The notes under the pieces: model-generated
Databases searched by the model: none
What the model was told of the DNA's origin: nothing
The model's input: the letters and a program-made list of their open reading frames with translations, nothing else
Shown here: positions 9,701 through 16,982 of the stretch, piece by piece
Numbering within the stretch: the first letter of the stretch is position 1
How the letters are laid out: every line of letters begins with the position of its first letter
Program-made: the position numbers and the translations under genes
From: Spirochaetales bacterium
GTDB taxonomy: Bacteria > Spirochaetota > Spirochaetia > SZUA-6 > DRHE01
Direction: 5' to 3'
Assembly: GCA_030604195.1 (NCBI GenBank)
Contig: JAUVWI010000030.1
Coordinates: 1 to 39,791 of the forward strand
DNA length: 39,791 nt

Positions 9701-12044
9701 TTTGAACAAGACCGGAGAGGACCCGGGCCGGTATGCTCTTTACACAACTCCTTTTATGGTTCAAACAGGGGCGGACAGAAGATATGTTGAGAGCTATTGC
9801 GAGGATGAAGCCGGGAACAGGAGTGGCAGTCTTTCATTTGCTCTTCCGGATTCAAAGAGCAGGTTAGCTGCCCCGGTTATCAGCGGCATCGAGCACAATG
9901 GAATTTACAGGGACCGGATATCCTTGAAAATAACAGCGCACAAAGGACGGACGCACTACGAATTAACGGCAGATGGCCTGGAGCCGCCGCCTGTATCAAC
10001 CTCTTCACCGAGGGCTTTAGGTGCCATTATCCTTGATTCAGAGAAGGGAGAAACTCTGCAATTCAAGATCAGGGCAAAAAGCTTTAGCAGTGATGGCTCA
10101 TCTATAGCCTCCGCAGAGGTGTACGCGGCCTTTACCATTGACCGAACCCTTCCTGAAGCTCCGGTTCTAACCGGGGTTGAGCATAACGGTTACTACCATG
10201 AATCAGTAAGCTTTGGGCTGGTAAATGTTGATAGTGGAAATATCTACTATTCGCTGATTTCCAATGAATTGTGTGTAAATGAGCTGCCCGGCGATAAAGA
10301 AGAAAAGGAGCCGACCCGGAAATACCTGCAATATAAGGAAATGGTTGAAGTTGATGTGGCTGAAGGAGCGAGGCGTTTTTTTCAGATATCCGCCTATTCG
10401 GTGGATGAAGCCGGTAATCAGAGTGGCGAGATTAAGAGCTGGACCATAACAATTGATAAAAAAAGCTACTATGTGTCAGAGAAGGGGAATGATCTCTTTA
10501 TGGGCACACGCAATAAACCATTCAGAACCCTGCGCAAGGCTGTAGCCATAGCCGAAGAAAGCGGCAGAAAGCTTATTCTCCTTGGTATGGGTGATTTCTA
10601 TCTGGACTGGGGGTTGGCGCTGCCGGAGGGGTTGCGCGTTATCGGAGGCTTCAATCCCGATACCTGGGAGAGGGAGCTTTTCGAAAGAAGAACAGTACTT
10701 GATGCGGGCAGTTATTTCAAAGAGGGCGGTGAACTGTTAAAGATATCAGGCGGAGAGGTATTACTGGAAAGCCTTGAGCTTAAAGACAGCAGGGCAAAAT
10801 GCAGATCCCTGGTCACACTGGAGAGCGGTGTTCTGCTGTTGAAGGATGTTAAGGTTAATCTGAATAGAAAGCAGCAAGGGGCAATTATCTACGGGATTTT
10901 CCAATCCGGAGGCAGCCTGAAAATCGATACCTCTGATTTTACAGCAGATAATGTTTATCAGGGAGCCTTCATTTATTCCACGGGCGGTGATCTGGTGGTG
11001 AAGAATAGCTCTTTTAACGGACCGCACAGCTCAGAAATATTTCAAGCCCTGTTGATAGATGGTAACAATGTTAATAATCTATCCGGCTTAACTGTTAAAC
11101 CTGGAAATGGCAGGAGAGTCAGCGGAATAAACGCGGTTAATGCCAGACTCACCATAACCGGCAGTACTCTTTTTTCCGGAATAGGGAAAGAGAGAGCATC
11201 TGCACTTGATCTGCGTAATTCACAAATTATAGTCAGGGATGTGCGCATTCAAGGTGAAGAGCAGGGCAACTACACAACGGGTATTATGGCTAAAGAGAGT
11301 AGTATTCAGATAGAGAGTTCAACAATTATCCCTGCAGCCCGTTATGGCGCCAGGGGCCTGTATATCGACCGGGGCAGCCTGATAATGAAAAACTCAATTA
11401 TAAATGGCAGAAGCACACCTGAGTTCCTATACCTGGTAGAAATGAACAGAGCCACGGGCAGTATTTATAACAATATAATGACCGGAAATACTTCAGGCGA
11501 TTCTATAAGTGCAATACTTACCGCTGGCAATGGTGACTGGTTCAATAATACTATTATTAGCGGCAGCGGCAATGATCTAACAGTAGGATTTATGATCAAA
11601 GGGGCGGATCGTTCAAGGTTCATCAACAATATAATTCTCCGTAGAAAAAAAGAGAGAGGTACCGCTTTTTACCAGGTAGGAGGGGAAAAGGCAAAGCTAT
11701 CAATTCTGTCCAACAACCTCTCAGGGTGGGAACATTTCCTGGTTCTTGATCCTCTTCAGGGAGAGGAAAAAATAAGAGATATTAAAACGCTGAACCATTC
11801 TGATGGTGACATTTTTAATGGTTATATTCACGGCAATATAGAAGAAGATTATCGTGATACCTTCAGCAAGCCGGAAGGGGAAGATTTTAAATTAAAAGCC
11901 GCTTCCAGGTGTGTAAATGGCGGTGTTGACCTGAGTAAGAGGGAATTCAGCGGGCCAGGGGTGGATATGGAAGGACAATCACGGCCCGCACCCCTGGTGG
12001 GCATAAAACCAGCCTATGATATCGGCGCTGATGAGCTGTATTAA
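6783..12044 (+). CDS. Giant exported protein: tandem chitobiase-C-like/Ig-like modules plus C-terminal beta-helix
   Basis: About 1753 aa when read from the ATG at 6783, which overlaps the end of the phosphoribosyltransferase gene, lies just after AGGGAG and begins a clean signal peptide (MSKNKFVCGLLLLFTIPFSA). Upstream in-frame starts would lie deep inside the previous gene. Residues up to about 1220 are roughly a dozen modules of 95–115 aa, each closed by an F-x-ID-(R/K)-x-x-P-x-x-P linker. Many contain the YYTLDGT-type motif of chitobiase/hexosaminidase C-terminal domains, for example VKYTLDGSDP and IYYTLDGTLPG. From about 1228 (YYVSEKGND...GTRNKPFRTLRKAV) a DUF1565/pectin-lyase-like right-handed beta-helix follows, rich in Asn and Gly. 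There is no LPXTG, lipobox or clear beta-barrel anchor. A surface or periplasmic adhesive or structural role is inferred; no enzyme site is evident. Confidence 0.85.
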   Translation: MSKNKFVCGLLLLFTIPFSAADSGKNLIYLSQSSGSYNRDILLNGAAALKESRLEYSFKNNGEWGPWLRLREGLNLTAVPGEERRYQVRVAAVQRREILEQRELDFVIDKRKPMPPQLIMAESGCLQGAEINFSASQGELVYYAVNSLVTEHGKLWERKPIPLELKGGMAGKIFVQAYSQDKAGNRSCIKTFNFTLDTCIPFLEILSPAPGNYANTQILYINSRNTAWVKYTLDGSDPAARGVLYTGPQSIERTGNIKLRVAALPLQKGKELIRSEVAFEVAAESKLSLSCDRESGLYKSGLRVGITHNHGNKVFYTLSEKTPTVADYEFSDVIGLDSIPFVSKFCVLRLRIFDQEGKASDEYRYFYIIDRSKPSPPVISVKGSNPLAAETEVELKAAGNTKIYYTLDGTLPGTSTMLYKGAFTLSPPAKSANILVQAIAVNPLEVASDISHYQAQFDTQPPEPPEVQVSTDMPTNKPVKILSKSPDGSRIIFEISSDGAEPAPLSANSPEASEEIVLFLPGGMTRIFKLRFASIDTAGNISESDELVTVEFDSEPPACPELAALAAGGSFDHSIDIAVEGEKRVYYELTEDGSTPQDPTIDSSEYQEPITLSGRNKKFTRYLIKMLCLDNLGNTSEVEGSYSFDIDLRKPELPVIKGLTEGKIYNLKEVVFSLSDPGANIRYTFTDDGSEPVNPTGKSPRIDEGLVFRGEEESVKQFKLKVLPFSPGMNLQGDVKSFRFIIDLKPPALPELTGFEEGKRYKNGVKITMTPADKDDQIYFSYSDSFNTLLDPITHGEPFSGAMTFDIEEGVEQNIFLRVASLDKAGNRSPGDQYGHFILDKKPPLQPLVEGIVDNSIARESVSVSLTTDEGKIYYEISEDGTIPPIPNLNSPLYHSPIVLTGRAKEEVTYRIIARAVDDLGNFSPAERSYTLLIDRKEPEPPDEPDIQILGDEADKKYFISWDISAGNRLYYRLNKTGEDPGRYALYTTPFMVQTGADRRYVESYCEDEAGNRSGSLSFALPDSKSRLAAPVISGIEHNGIYRDRISLKITAHKGRTHYELTADGLEPPPVSTSSPRALGAIILDSEKGETLQFKIRAKSFSSDGSSIASAEVYAAFTIDRTLPEAPVLTGVEHNGYYHESVSFGLVNVDSGNIYYSLISNELCVNELPGDKEEKEPTRKYLQYKEMVEVDVAEGARRFFQISAYSVDEAGNQSGEIKSWTITIDKKSYYVSEKGNDLFMGTRNKPFRTLRKAVAIAEESGRKLILLGMGDFYLDWGLALPEGLRVIGGFNPDTWERELFERRTVLDAGSYFKEGGELLKISGGEVLLESLELKDSRAKCRSLVTLESGVLLLKDVKVNLNRKQQGAIIYGIFQSGGSLKIDTSDFTADNVYQGAFIYSTGGDLVVKNSSFNGPHSSEIFQALLIDGNNVNNLSGLTVKPGNGRRVSGINAVNARLTITGSTLFSGIGKERASALDLRNSQIIVRDVRIQGEEQGNYTTGIMAKESSIQIESSTIIPAARYGARGLYIDRGSLIMKNSIINGRSTPEFLYLVEMNRATGSIYNNIMTGNTSGDSISAILTAGNGDWFNNTIISGSGNDLTVGFMIKGADRSRFINNIILRRKKERGTAFYQVGGEKAKLSILSNNLSGWEHFLVLDPLQGEEKIRDIKTLNHSDGDIFNGYIHGNIEEDYRDTFSKPEGEDFKLKAASRCVNGGVDLSKREFSGPGVDMEGQSRPAPLVGIKPAYDIGADELY

Positions 12045-12070
12045 GGAAGGCTTGTTATGCTATTACCTTT

Positions 12071-13861
12071 TTAACCTTCAAGAAAATCCACTTTTCTGCT
12101 TATATCAAGTACTTCAAGTTTTAGAGATTCAAGGGAAAATATAAAACTGTCCTTTTTATCTTCAATAAATCTTTCAGCTAATTCTTTGTAATATGAAATT
12201 CCGTCAAGAAGATTAGATCCAAACTCAATAAGCTGTTTTTTTCCTTCATTCACAACAATTCCAAGAGAGATATCTTCAAATTTAGCTTTAAAATTCTCAA
12301 CATATAATTCCAGCTCCCGCAGGAACATGTGGGTCCTCTTTTCAGAAGTGATTAGATTAATTCTTCCATAAATATGGTCCACCATCTCTTTTAAACTGCT
12401 TATTTTGGAAAAATTAATAATATTCGGACCCGGGGTTAATGCGGTATGAGCCTTCCTGTCAATTCCGAGTGTTCTAGTTGCAGCCCCTGCAAGATCATGA
12501 CAAATGCAGGCTTTTGCCAAAATATTTTGCTTTCGTTTTTCAAAGACTTTTAAAGGCAATTTCTCTTTCATTAAAGCTGCCAGTTTATTTTTTTGGTAAG
12601 CTTTACTTGCCAAACACTGAGGTATTTCTGAGAACTCCGTATTAAAAGCAGCATATTTATTAACACAAGGAGCGCCTGGATTTCCACTGGCAATCCTGCG
12701 CTTTCTAAGCAGCTCACTTGCAGAATTTTTTATATTCCAGAACAGTACGCCTAATGGTGAGGCCTGGCTTAAAAACACATCTGATTTTTTGGCTGCAGCC
12801 AGTTTTTTAAGATGTTCTTCGTTAATATTTACCACTTCAGGAACCAGCAAAAAAGGAGTTCCCCAGCCGGTGCCGCCAAGATCATAATGTTCTCTCAGGA
12901 AATGATCCTCTTCGGCAGTACCGATTCCACCCTGGACCGTAACTCTAAGTCCATCTGCTACAACTCTGGCATCTCCTCCGGATTTAAGAAAAACTCCGGC
13001 AATAGTTTCCATGAGTTTTTCCTTTCCCTTACGAAATTCTTCAAGTATGGGACCCAATAATAACCCTCTGGAGGCAAATGCATGTCCTCCACAGTTTAAT
13101 CCGGATTCAATTCTGAATTCTGATACCCAGAGCCCTTTACGAGCTAGAGCCCGTCCCTGTATGGCCGCGGAACGAAAGTCACTCACTTTAATTACAATTC
13201 GTTTCTTCAATTTTCCGAAGATATCCGGAAGGAAATCTTCATATTTACTGATAGCATCAAAAAGTCTTGGATTTATTCCTGCAGAAAAAATCATTGATGA
13301 ATTAAGTTTACTCTTTGCATATCCCCTTAATGCGGAAACTGCATCAGAATATTTAATATCAAGTGTTTTACCCTTATACGATGGAATATTATCAAGTTTC
13401 GTCATAATATTCACATCAATTGATCCGGTTACAACCATCGACCGGAGATGTTTCTGGAGAAGGGATTTCTCTTCCCCATCAGGAAGAGCTTTCATTTTAA
13501 GATATTCCTGTTTTAAATTGCTTTCAGGCAGAAGCTCGAAATACCCGGTAATCTGACTTCCTTCTTCAAATGGACTTCCCAGTAATTCCAGAACCTCTTT
13601 CTTTACCAGATCATCAAGAAGGTTTAAATATGATGTAATCCGGCTGGCTCGCCAATCTTCCGACCCCTTCCGGATGGGGGAATATGGCAGATTGTTCTTT
13701 TCCGAATGGAATTGACGCATCTGCTCAATTAAATTATCGTCAACCAGGGAGATTACAGATGATATTCCATATTTTGCAACCTTAAGCGGAGTGTCGATAG
13801 AAAAACCAGTGCCCATTACAGGTATTTGAAATGAATGGGGTTCAATATAATAATTATTCAT
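12071..13861 (-). CDS. FMN TIM-barrel protein resembling nitronate monooxygenase/FabK, function unknown
   Basis: The 596-aa protein has three landmarks in the order expected for the nitronate monooxygenase/FabK superfamily. They are an N-terminal IPVMGTGFSIDTPLKVAK strand-loop, a CGGH motif (C257–H260, within GLNCGGHAF) like the ESGGH/EAGGH loop of that family, and a phosphate-binding-like GGIGT (311–315) followed by GTGWGTPFLLVPE. It is much longer than those enzymes (about 310–360 aa). The extra C-terminal half carries cysteines in GAPCVNKY, PQCLASK and KACICHD, which could hold a cluster or metal. No signal peptide is present, so it should be cytoplasmic. AGGAGAG lies about 6 bases before the ATG. 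It follows the lipoprotein gene by 36 bp and may be co-transcribed. Substrate and reaction are unknown; the superfamily call is tentative. Confidence 0.6.
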   Translation of the reverse strand: MNNYYIEPHSFQIPVMGTGFSIDTPLKVAKYGISSVISLVDDNLIEQMRQFHSEKNNLPYSPIRKGSEDWRASRITSYLNLLDDLVKKEVLELLGSPFEEGSQITGYFELLPESNLKQEYLKMKALPDGEEKSLLQKHLRSMVVTGSIDVNIMTKLDNIPSYKGKTLDIKYSDAVSALRGYAKSKLNSSMIFSAGINPRLFDAISKYEDFLPDIFGKLKKRIVIKVSDFRSAAIQGRALARKGLWVSEFRIESGLNCGGHAFASRGLLLGPILEEFRKGKEKLMETIAGVFLKSGGDARVVADGLRVTVQGGIGTAEEDHFLREHYDLGGTGWGTPFLLVPEVVNINEEHLKKLAAAKKSDVFLSQASPLGVLFWNIKNSASELLRKRRIASGNPGAPCVNKYAAFNTEFSEIPQCLASKAYQKNKLAALMKEKLPLKVFEKRKQNILAKACICHDLAGAATRTLGIDRKAHTALTPGPNIINFSKISSLKEMVDHIYGRINLITSEKRTHMFLRELELYVENFKAKFEDISLGIVVNEGKKQLIEFGSNLLDGISYYKELAERFIEDKKDSFIFSLESLKLEVLDISRKVDFLEG

Positions 13862-13896
13862 TTTTAGCTCTCCTATAAAAAATCTGCCTATAGGAC

Positions 13897-14943
13897 TTAT
13901 TCCCGGTTCCAGTTATCGCCGCTATCCTCCGAGCGCCACAGACCGGCGCCTGCGGTACAGGCAAATACTTTTGTTGTGCCGTCCAGAGCAAAGTTCAATA
14001 CACCGCCGTTGTAGAGGTCGCTGATACTGTAATGGGGCTGGCGCTCCATCTGGGTAACATCGCCCCCGGCTACCTTGTAGTAGCCGTGGGTGCGGGTGCC
14101 TACCAGCAGGTCTGTCCCGACTTCGATGAATTTGGTGAAGACTACGTCCATATCTGCTGAAGAGGTCCATGAGCCGCCGGCATTATCTGAATACCATATC
14201 CTGCCGTCTGTGGTTGAGAGGTAGTAAGCATGAAGTAAAGTGGTAGAGTAGTGAATGCCGCCGAAACTGGCGCCTGCGGAAAGAGTGGGCGCGGTTGTCA
14301 AAGGTGTACTCAATCCTGCCAGCGTAGCTGCCTGATATACTTCAGAGCCGGCAACGATCCAGTAAGTGGTTACTCCGTCATGTAATGCGTCGATAGGCAT
14401 ACCGGAGAGGGAAGTTAGGTAAGTTGCTGCTGTGCCGTGTAAAGAATAGGTAGCGCCATTCTTGGTGCCGATTAGCAGAGTTCCGTTTACATCCTTTAGC
14501 ATAACGATCTGTTCATTGTTGACGGAAGGAGCGCCATAGCTTTCCACGCTCCAGATCAGGCTAGAGCCGGGAGTAGCGCTATAAAGTCTGAATGTTAATG
14601 TTGCACCACTGTCCGAGAAAAATCCGGCATATAGCTTACTATCACCACTAAAAATCTCCATGGCCTCGCACATAACCCCTGTTTGGGGCATATTGGCCTT
14701 TTCCCAGGTAGTGCTTCCTGTTGCCCGGTAAAAGATACTGGGGGCCGCTGCAAAATACCAGGTTCCGCCTTTAACTACATTACGCACTGTAATCTCATTA
14801 TCCAGGGAATCATCCACTATGGGGCGTTCCTGCTCCAGGGTGTAGAAAATAGGGTCAAGAGAGTCATTGCAGGAGGTAAAACCGCCTATAATGACGGCAA
14901 CGAGCAGAGCGCCGAGTAAAATACTTATTCTATTTTTCTTCAT
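13897..14943 (-). CDS. BNR/Asp-box repeat lipoprotein (beta-propeller-like)
   Basis: About 348 aa from the ATG at 14943, giving signal peptide MKKNRISILLGALLVAVI and a lipobox-like GGFTSC near residue 25. An in-frame ATG four codons earlier (14955) lacks a ribosome site. The mature part is rich in Ser, Thr, Gly and aromatic residues with regular beta-strand spacing. It contains Asp-box motifs of the S-x-D-x-G-x-x-W type, clearest in WYSDNAGGSW and in WRSEDSGDNW at the very C-terminus. Such repeats sit on the blades of sialidase/sortilin-like propellers but do not by themselves imply sialidase activity, and no catalytic residues are evident. It directly follows the outer-membrane-protein gene, so the two products may act together. 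Confidence 0.75.
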   Translation of the reverse strand: MKKNRISILLGALLVAVIIGGFTSCNDSLDPIFYTLEQERPIVDDSLDNEITVRNVVKGGTWYFAAAPSIFYRATGSTTWEKANMPQTGVMCEAMEIFSGDSKLYAGFFSDSGATLTFRLYSATPGSSLIWSVESYGAPSVNNEQIVMLKDVNGTLLIGTKNGATYSLHGTAATYLTSLSGMPIDALHDGVTTYWIVAGSEVYQAATLAGLSTPLTTAPTLSAGASFGGIHYSTTLLHAYYLSTTDGRIWYSDNAGGSWTSSADMDVVFTKFIEVGTDLLVGTRTHGYYKVAGGDVTQMERQPHYSISDLYNGGVLNFALDGTTKVFACTAGAGLWRSEDSGDNWNRE

Positions 14944-14955
14944 ACTGTTATCCAT

Positions 14956-15561
14956 TTAAAAATTGTACTGTAATGTGGGAGTGATTTCCAGAAAATTACA
15001 CATTCTGGCCATAGAATCGTCCTGGGAGCCGGTGGCACCCTGAAATATCCACCAGTAAACAAAGTTCAAGCCGAAGGACCAGGAGGAGCTGTATTTCCAT
15101 AGAGAGGAGAAACCGGGTTTCAGGATGAAATCAATATGGGACTGGTCTTCATACTTTATAACATTCATGCCCATACCGAGAAAAAGGGGCAGCTCAAAGG
15201 GATATACATGAAAAATATAGGCTGCCTGGGCCGTAACCGGAAGCATTAACAGCATATTTTCCAGCTCGCTTTTACATATCATGCCGCCTATCTCTGCACC
15301 AACCATCAGGTTGTTATTGAGATGAACGCTCCACCTCAACGAACCGGTGAATCCAAGCGAGAGATTGGTTGAGCTGATCTCTCCATCAAAAGAGGAAAAA
15401 AAGAGTGGAATCATCAGGCCGGCGCTCAAAGAGATATTCTGCTGTCCAAGAGAATATATCTCAATTGGGCGTGACTTTTCTTCTTGAGCAAAAATGGCGG
15501 TTGTACCGCTGAAAAAAAGGATTATGATAAAAAGATAGGCAGCTATACCACTTATTTTCAA
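14956..15561 (-). CDS. Exported protein, probable small outer-membrane beta-barrel
   Basis: I take the TTG at 15561 as the start. It has AAGGAG six bases upstream and directly begins the signal peptide MKISGIAAYLFIIILFFSGT, with a cleavage site near AIFA-QEE. An ATG 13 codons upstream (15600) would place a charged tail before the signal and coincides with the predicted transcription start. The mature protein (about 175 aa) has alternating hydrophobic and polar strands (ISLSAGLMIPLFF, LSLGFTGSLRWSVHL, WSFGLNFVYWW). It ends in a terminal aromatic residue (LQYNF), as usual for outer-membrane barrels. I do not recognise a named family. First gene of a likely minus-strand operon with the BNR lipoprotein. 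Confidence 0.65.
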   Translation of the reverse strand: MKISGIAAYLFIIILFFSGTTAIFAQEEKSRPIEIYSLGQQNISLSAGLMIPLFFSSFDGEISSTNLSLGFTGSLRWSVHLNNNLMVGAEIGGMICKSELENMLLMLPVTAQAAYIFHVYPFELPLFLGMGMNVIKYEDQSHIDFILKPGFSSLWKYSSSWSFGLNFVYWWIFQGATGSQDDSMARMCNFLEITPTLQYNF

Positions 15562-15606
15562 TTGTTTCTCCTTGGTATAAGGTGTTAGATCTATAGGCAT
15601 AATGAT

Positions 15607-15635
15607 AATCTATCACTGAAAATGATTTTTATCAA
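15607..15635 (-). promoter_or_regulatory. Predicted promoter of the 15561–12071 minus-strand genes
   Basis: On the minus strand TTGATA (15635–15630) is separated by 17 bp from TAGATT (15612–15607). Initiation near 15600 would give a leader of about 40 nt to the TTG start with its AAGGAG, which supports that shorter start. The sequence is divergent from, and close to, the toxin-antitoxin promoter at 15677–15705. Confidence 0.5.
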
Positions 15636-15676
15636 GATTAACCGGCTGCTCTCCCGCTTTATTTTCTAATAATGAT

Positions 15677-15705
15677 TTGACAAAATAGTTATTATCATTT
15701 ATGAT
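15677..15705 (+). promoter_or_regulatory. Near-consensus sigma-70 promoter of the HTH/AbiEii pair, probably leaderless
   Basis: TTGACA (15677–15682), an exact 17-bp spacer, and TATGAT (15700–15705) form an almost perfect housekeeping promoter. The usual start point, about 7 bases downstream of the -10, coincides with the A of the ATG at 15712, and no Shine-Dalgarno fits between. The mRNA is therefore predicted to be leaderless. Confidence 0.75.
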
Positions 15706-15707
15706 AA
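15692..15707. promoter_or_regulatory. Perfect inverted repeat operator over the -10 of the TA promoter
   Basis: TTATCATTTATGATAA has perfect 7-bp arms around a 2-bp centre. It covers the whole -10 hexamer of the promoter and ends four bases before the start codon of an Xre-type HTH protein. This is the classical arrangement for antitoxin autorepression, so the HTH protein is the expected ligand. Confidence 0.65.
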
Positions 15708-15711
15708 CAAA

Positions 15712-16242
15712 ATGAAGAATGAGAGTTTCAATTTGTCAGGAATGCTTAAAGAACGCAGATTAGAGCTCGGATTATCCCTTTCGCAATTGTCCTGCCGTAC
15801 AAATACCTCACCGGCCACCCTTTCCCGCTATGAAAACGGGTGGAGTCGTTTCGAAATCTATACCCTGCGAAAACTTGCTTCCGCCCTTGGCTGCCGTTTG
15901 TGCGTTAAATTGGAGCCGTTAGCGGATACTGCCGGTCAGGAATCAACTGATACGGTGGTGAAGCAGCTAAAATACTTGTTTTGGGATAAGCCGTTACTTG
16001 AAAGAGACTTCGATGAATTTCCTCTGTGGGTAATCAAACGGGTGCTGGAATATGGAACACTGTCGAATGTACAAATTCTGATCAGGATGATGGGAAAAAA
16101 TGAAATTTTAAAGAGTGTGTCAAAAATTAAATTCTCTTCTATGATAACAAAGAGATTCTGGCAAGAAATTCTCGATAAGGAAGGTTATAAGTGCACGAGA
16201 AAGTCCTCCCCCCAGGGAGTAGAAATGTACTGGCCCGCTTAG
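15712..16242 (+). CDS. Xre-family HTH protein with C-terminal DUF6922-like domain (antitoxin-like)
   Basis: The 176-aa protein has an Xre/Cro helix-turn-helix at about residues 9–62 (LKERRLELGLSLSQLSCRT followed by SPATLSRYENG). A second domain (about 84–175) opens with KYLFWD and contains WVIKRVLEYGTL, the pattern I associate with DUF6922. DUF6922-type proteins are often encoded next to AbiEii nucleotidyltransferases, as here. It probably binds the operator overlapping its own promoter and neutralises the downstream partner. Translation likely starts at the 5' end of the mRNA. Its last 52 bases overlap the next gene. The domain fusion is read by eye; the HTH is secure, the DUF label less so. 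Confidence 0.82.
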   Translation: MKNESFNLSGMLKERRLELGLSLSQLSCRTNTSPATLSRYENGWSRFEIYTLRKLASALGCRLCVKLEPLADTAGQESTDTVVKQLKYLFWDKPLLERDFDEFPLWVIKRVLEYGTLSNVQILIRMMGKNEILKSVSKIKFSSMITKRFWQEILDKEGYKCTRKSSPQGVEMYWPA

Positions 16243-16823
16243 AGAATAACACATCGCCCCCGCTTCAAGGTTGGATTCTCGCCGGAGGAACTGGATTAGC
16301 TCTGCATCTTGGCCACCGCTGTTCAGAGGATTTCGATTTTTTTAATACAGAGAGTATTGATATACAGGGTCTGCACGAAATATTCAAGCTGGAAGGCTCT
16401 TATAAGACTCTACAGGAAGAGAAGCGGACTCTAACCCTTTTAACAGAAGGCGTTAAGATCTCATTTTTCCGGATATCCGATCCGTTTCTCTTCAAAACCA
16501 CACCCTATAGTTTTTTTAAAGTCGCAGATATTCGTGACATCGCTCTTATGAAACTCATCGCAATCTCCAGCCGCGGAAGCCGCAAGGATTTTATCGACCT
16601 GTTTACCATTCTCCGCAGAGGCATGATTCTTCGCGACTACTTCGAGCTACTGCCGGAGAAATATACTGAAGGAAGATCAAATCTGTATCAGATACTGAAG
16701 AGCCTTACTTTTTTTGAAGATGCAGAGCTTGAACCCATTCCTACAATGCTGGAACCATTTGACTGGGAGGAATGCAAAGCATTTTTCATTAGAGAGGCGC
16801 ATGCAATCATCCTTCCTCCATGA
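16191..16823 (+). CDS. AbiEii/AbiGii-type nucleotidyltransferase (toxin-like)
   Basis: The 210-aa protein shows the AbiEii signature: ILAGGTGLALHLGHR (GGT at 32–34), then EDFDFF with the metal-binding pair D47 and D49, and the later RKDFIDL motif (R131–D133). AbiEii-family toxins are polymerase-beta-fold nucleotidyltransferases that modify cellular RNA, with tRNA nucleotidylation known for some members, and they act in abortive infection. The GTG start at 16191 is chosen because AAGGAAGG lies 5 bases upstream and the next in-frame start would cut into the fold. It lies inside the end of the HTH gene, so the two are translationally linked. The cognate antitoxin here is an HTH–DUF6922 protein rather than classical AbiEi. 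All visible active-site residues are intact. Confidence 0.85.
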   Translation: MHEKVLPPGSRNVLARLENNTSPPLQGWILAGGTGLALHLGHRCSEDFDFFNTESIDIQGLHEIFKLEGSYKTLQEEKRTLTLLTEGVKISFFRISDPFLFKTTPYSFFKVADIRDIALMKLIAISSRGSRKDFIDLFTILRRGMILRDYFELLPEKYTEGRSNLYQILKSLTFFEDAELEPIPTMLEPFDWEECKAFFIREAHAIILPP

Positions 16824-16900
16824 AATTTCGATCAATTAAGGAACTGCCAACCGGTATCTGCGTTATATAGAATTATTTACTCTCTATTTGCGATTCAATA

Positions 16901-16929
16901 TTTACAAAATAGTGAAATATGATTAGAAT
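16901..16929 (+). promoter_or_regulatory. Predicted promoter of V-type ATPase operon 1
   Basis: TTTACA (16901–16906), a 17-bp spacer, and TAGAAT (16924–16929) precede the first subunit E gene, giving a leader of about 45 nt with AAGGAA before the ATG. A loose AT-rich dyad (ATATTT at 16898–16903, AAATAT at 16915–16920) spans it, but it could be chance. The space between 16824 and 16982 holds nothing else I can support. Confidence 0.5.
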
Positions 16930-16982
16930 CTGCCTGTATTCATTAAGATAAATCAATATATAGATGTTAAGGAACAGAAATT

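Noticed and set aside
12044..12071. Terminator between the convergent giant gene and the FMN-like gene
   Set aside because: Only short AAGG/CCTT complementarity is present and no stable stem with a T-run could be drawn.
13897..14943. Sialidase activity suggested by Asp-box motifs
   Set aside because: Asp-boxes are structural; no arginine triad or other sialidase active-site pattern was recognised.
16141..16150. A second copy of ATGATAACAA from the antitoxin operator inside the antitoxin gene
   Set aside because: Only one arm is present with no partner arm nearby, so it is probably chance in AT-rich coding sequence.
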